This document shows positions 63,765-64,000 of a DNA stretch of 64,000 bases, in pieces. The stretch is from contig CANGMI010000009.1 in the NCBI GenBank assembly GCA_947455195.1, positions 124,001 through 188,000 on the forward strand, read 5' to 3'. Each line of letters starts with the position of its first letter. The first letter of the stretch is position 1. Under the pieces are notes generated by a model. That model was not told where the DNA came from and did not search any database. It saw only the letters and a list, made by a program, of their open reading frames with translations. A program made the translations under genes and the position numbers. This DNA comes from Pseudomonadota bacterium. GTDB taxonomy: Bacteria; Pseudomonadota; Gammaproteobacteria; Burkholderiales; SG8-39.

Positions 63765-64000
63765 TCAGATCCCGACCTGCAACCAGGGTCTGACCCAGGC
63801 GAGGCCCTCGCGGGTCGCTCCGCGCGGCTGATACTCGCAGCCAATCCAGCCTGAGTATCCCCTCTGGTCGAGTTGCTCGAACAGCCAGGGGTAGTTCACT
63901 TCCCCGATATCGGGCTCGTGACGGTCGGGTACGCCCGCCACCTGCATGTGCCCGATGAAGGGCAGTTGCGCCTCGATGCGACGGGCAAGGTCGCCTTCGA
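63765..64000 (-). CDS. Hydroxypyruvate isomerase-like sugar-phosphate isomerase/epimerase (5' part outside window)
   Basis: Only the C-terminal 77 residues are inside the window. They contain FIGHMQVAGVPDRHEPDIGEVNYPWLF, recognisable in shorter pieces such as HMQVAGVPDRHEPD and GEVNYPWLF, and GYSGWIGCEYQPRGAT. This is the conserved end of the hydroxypyruvate isomerase (Hyi/OtnI) TIM barrel, with its metal-binding His/Glu residues. It converges on livF. The full gene probably interconverts an aldehyde/keto acid such as hydroxypyruvate and tartronate semialdehyde, but relatives act on other sugars. Confidence 0.83.
   Translation of the reverse strand, partial: EGDLARRIEAQLPFIGHMQVAGVPDRHEPDIGEVNYPWLFEQLDQRGYSGWIGCEYQPRGATREGLAWVRPWLQVGI

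Overview
This 64 kb window is GC-rich chromosomal DNA from a Gram-negative bacterium, most likely a betaproteobacterium of the order Burkholderiales. The reasons are the block TPR-lolB-ispE-tRNA-Gln-prs-rplY-pth-ychF next to fpg, ferredoxin, coaD, rsmD and ftsY; the yebC-ruvCAB-ybgC-tolQRAB block; and the Bug-type (TctC-like) binding proteins. These are judgements from protein and gene-order recognition, not from a database search. There are no rRNA genes, insertion sequences, phage genes or CRISPR arrays, and no gene-free gap longer than about 210 bases.

Layout. (1) 1-7659, minus strand: yebC, an EamA transporter, ruvC-ruvA-ruvB, ybgC, tolQ-tolR-tolA and the start of tolB, almost all joined by 4-base ATGA overlaps (Holliday-junction processing plus envelope maintenance). 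(2) 7658-19686: an accessory metabolic stretch with a second EamA transporter, an SDR-like protein lacking its catalytic Tyr/Lys, a class II aldolase, an MHS-type MFS permease with a large periplasmic insert, a DapA-family lyase, a quinone oxidoreductase, a succinate-semialdehyde-type dehydrogenase, a UbiD decarboxylase with basic tails, a methyltransferase and a glycosyltransferase. (3) 19828-23271: a HerA/DUF853 ATPase and an ABC-F ATPase. (4) 23286-32375: a self-contained type I secretion operon in which a 1610-residue Ig-repeat adhesin is followed by its TolC-like, ABC and HlyD-like exporter. (5) 32534-45016: a Bug protein and a VOC protein, then housekeeping genes from ychF to ftsY, including tRNA-Gln(UUG).

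(6) 45104 to the right end is a large catabolic region and the most unusual part of the window. A minus-strand set (Bug protein, SoxX, SoxA, NicX-like dioxygenase, alpha/beta hydrolase, acyl-CoA-dehydrogenase-like flavoprotein, acyl-CoA ligase, class II aldolase) diverges from a second NicX-like dioxygenase and a gentisate-dioxygenase-like bicupin. Next come a flavin monooxygenase/Old Yellow Enzyme fusion of the 2-aminobenzoyl-CoA / salicylyl-CoA type, a MarR regulator, an IlvD/Edd dehydratase, four branched-chain-amino-acid-type ABC transporter genes without a binding protein, and the end of a hydroxypyruvate-isomerase-like gene. Together they suggest uptake of an aromatic or N-heteroaromatic acid, CoA activation, para-hydroxylation and cleavage of a 2,5-dihydroxylated ring. 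The SoxXA pair has no SoxYZ or SoxB in view and does not fit any pathway I know.

Two genes, pth and the tolC-like gene, have no ATG, GTG or TTG in a position that would preserve their conserved N-termini. In both, the best start (ATA and CTG) overlaps the upstream stop codon just where the other genes of these operons have ATGA.
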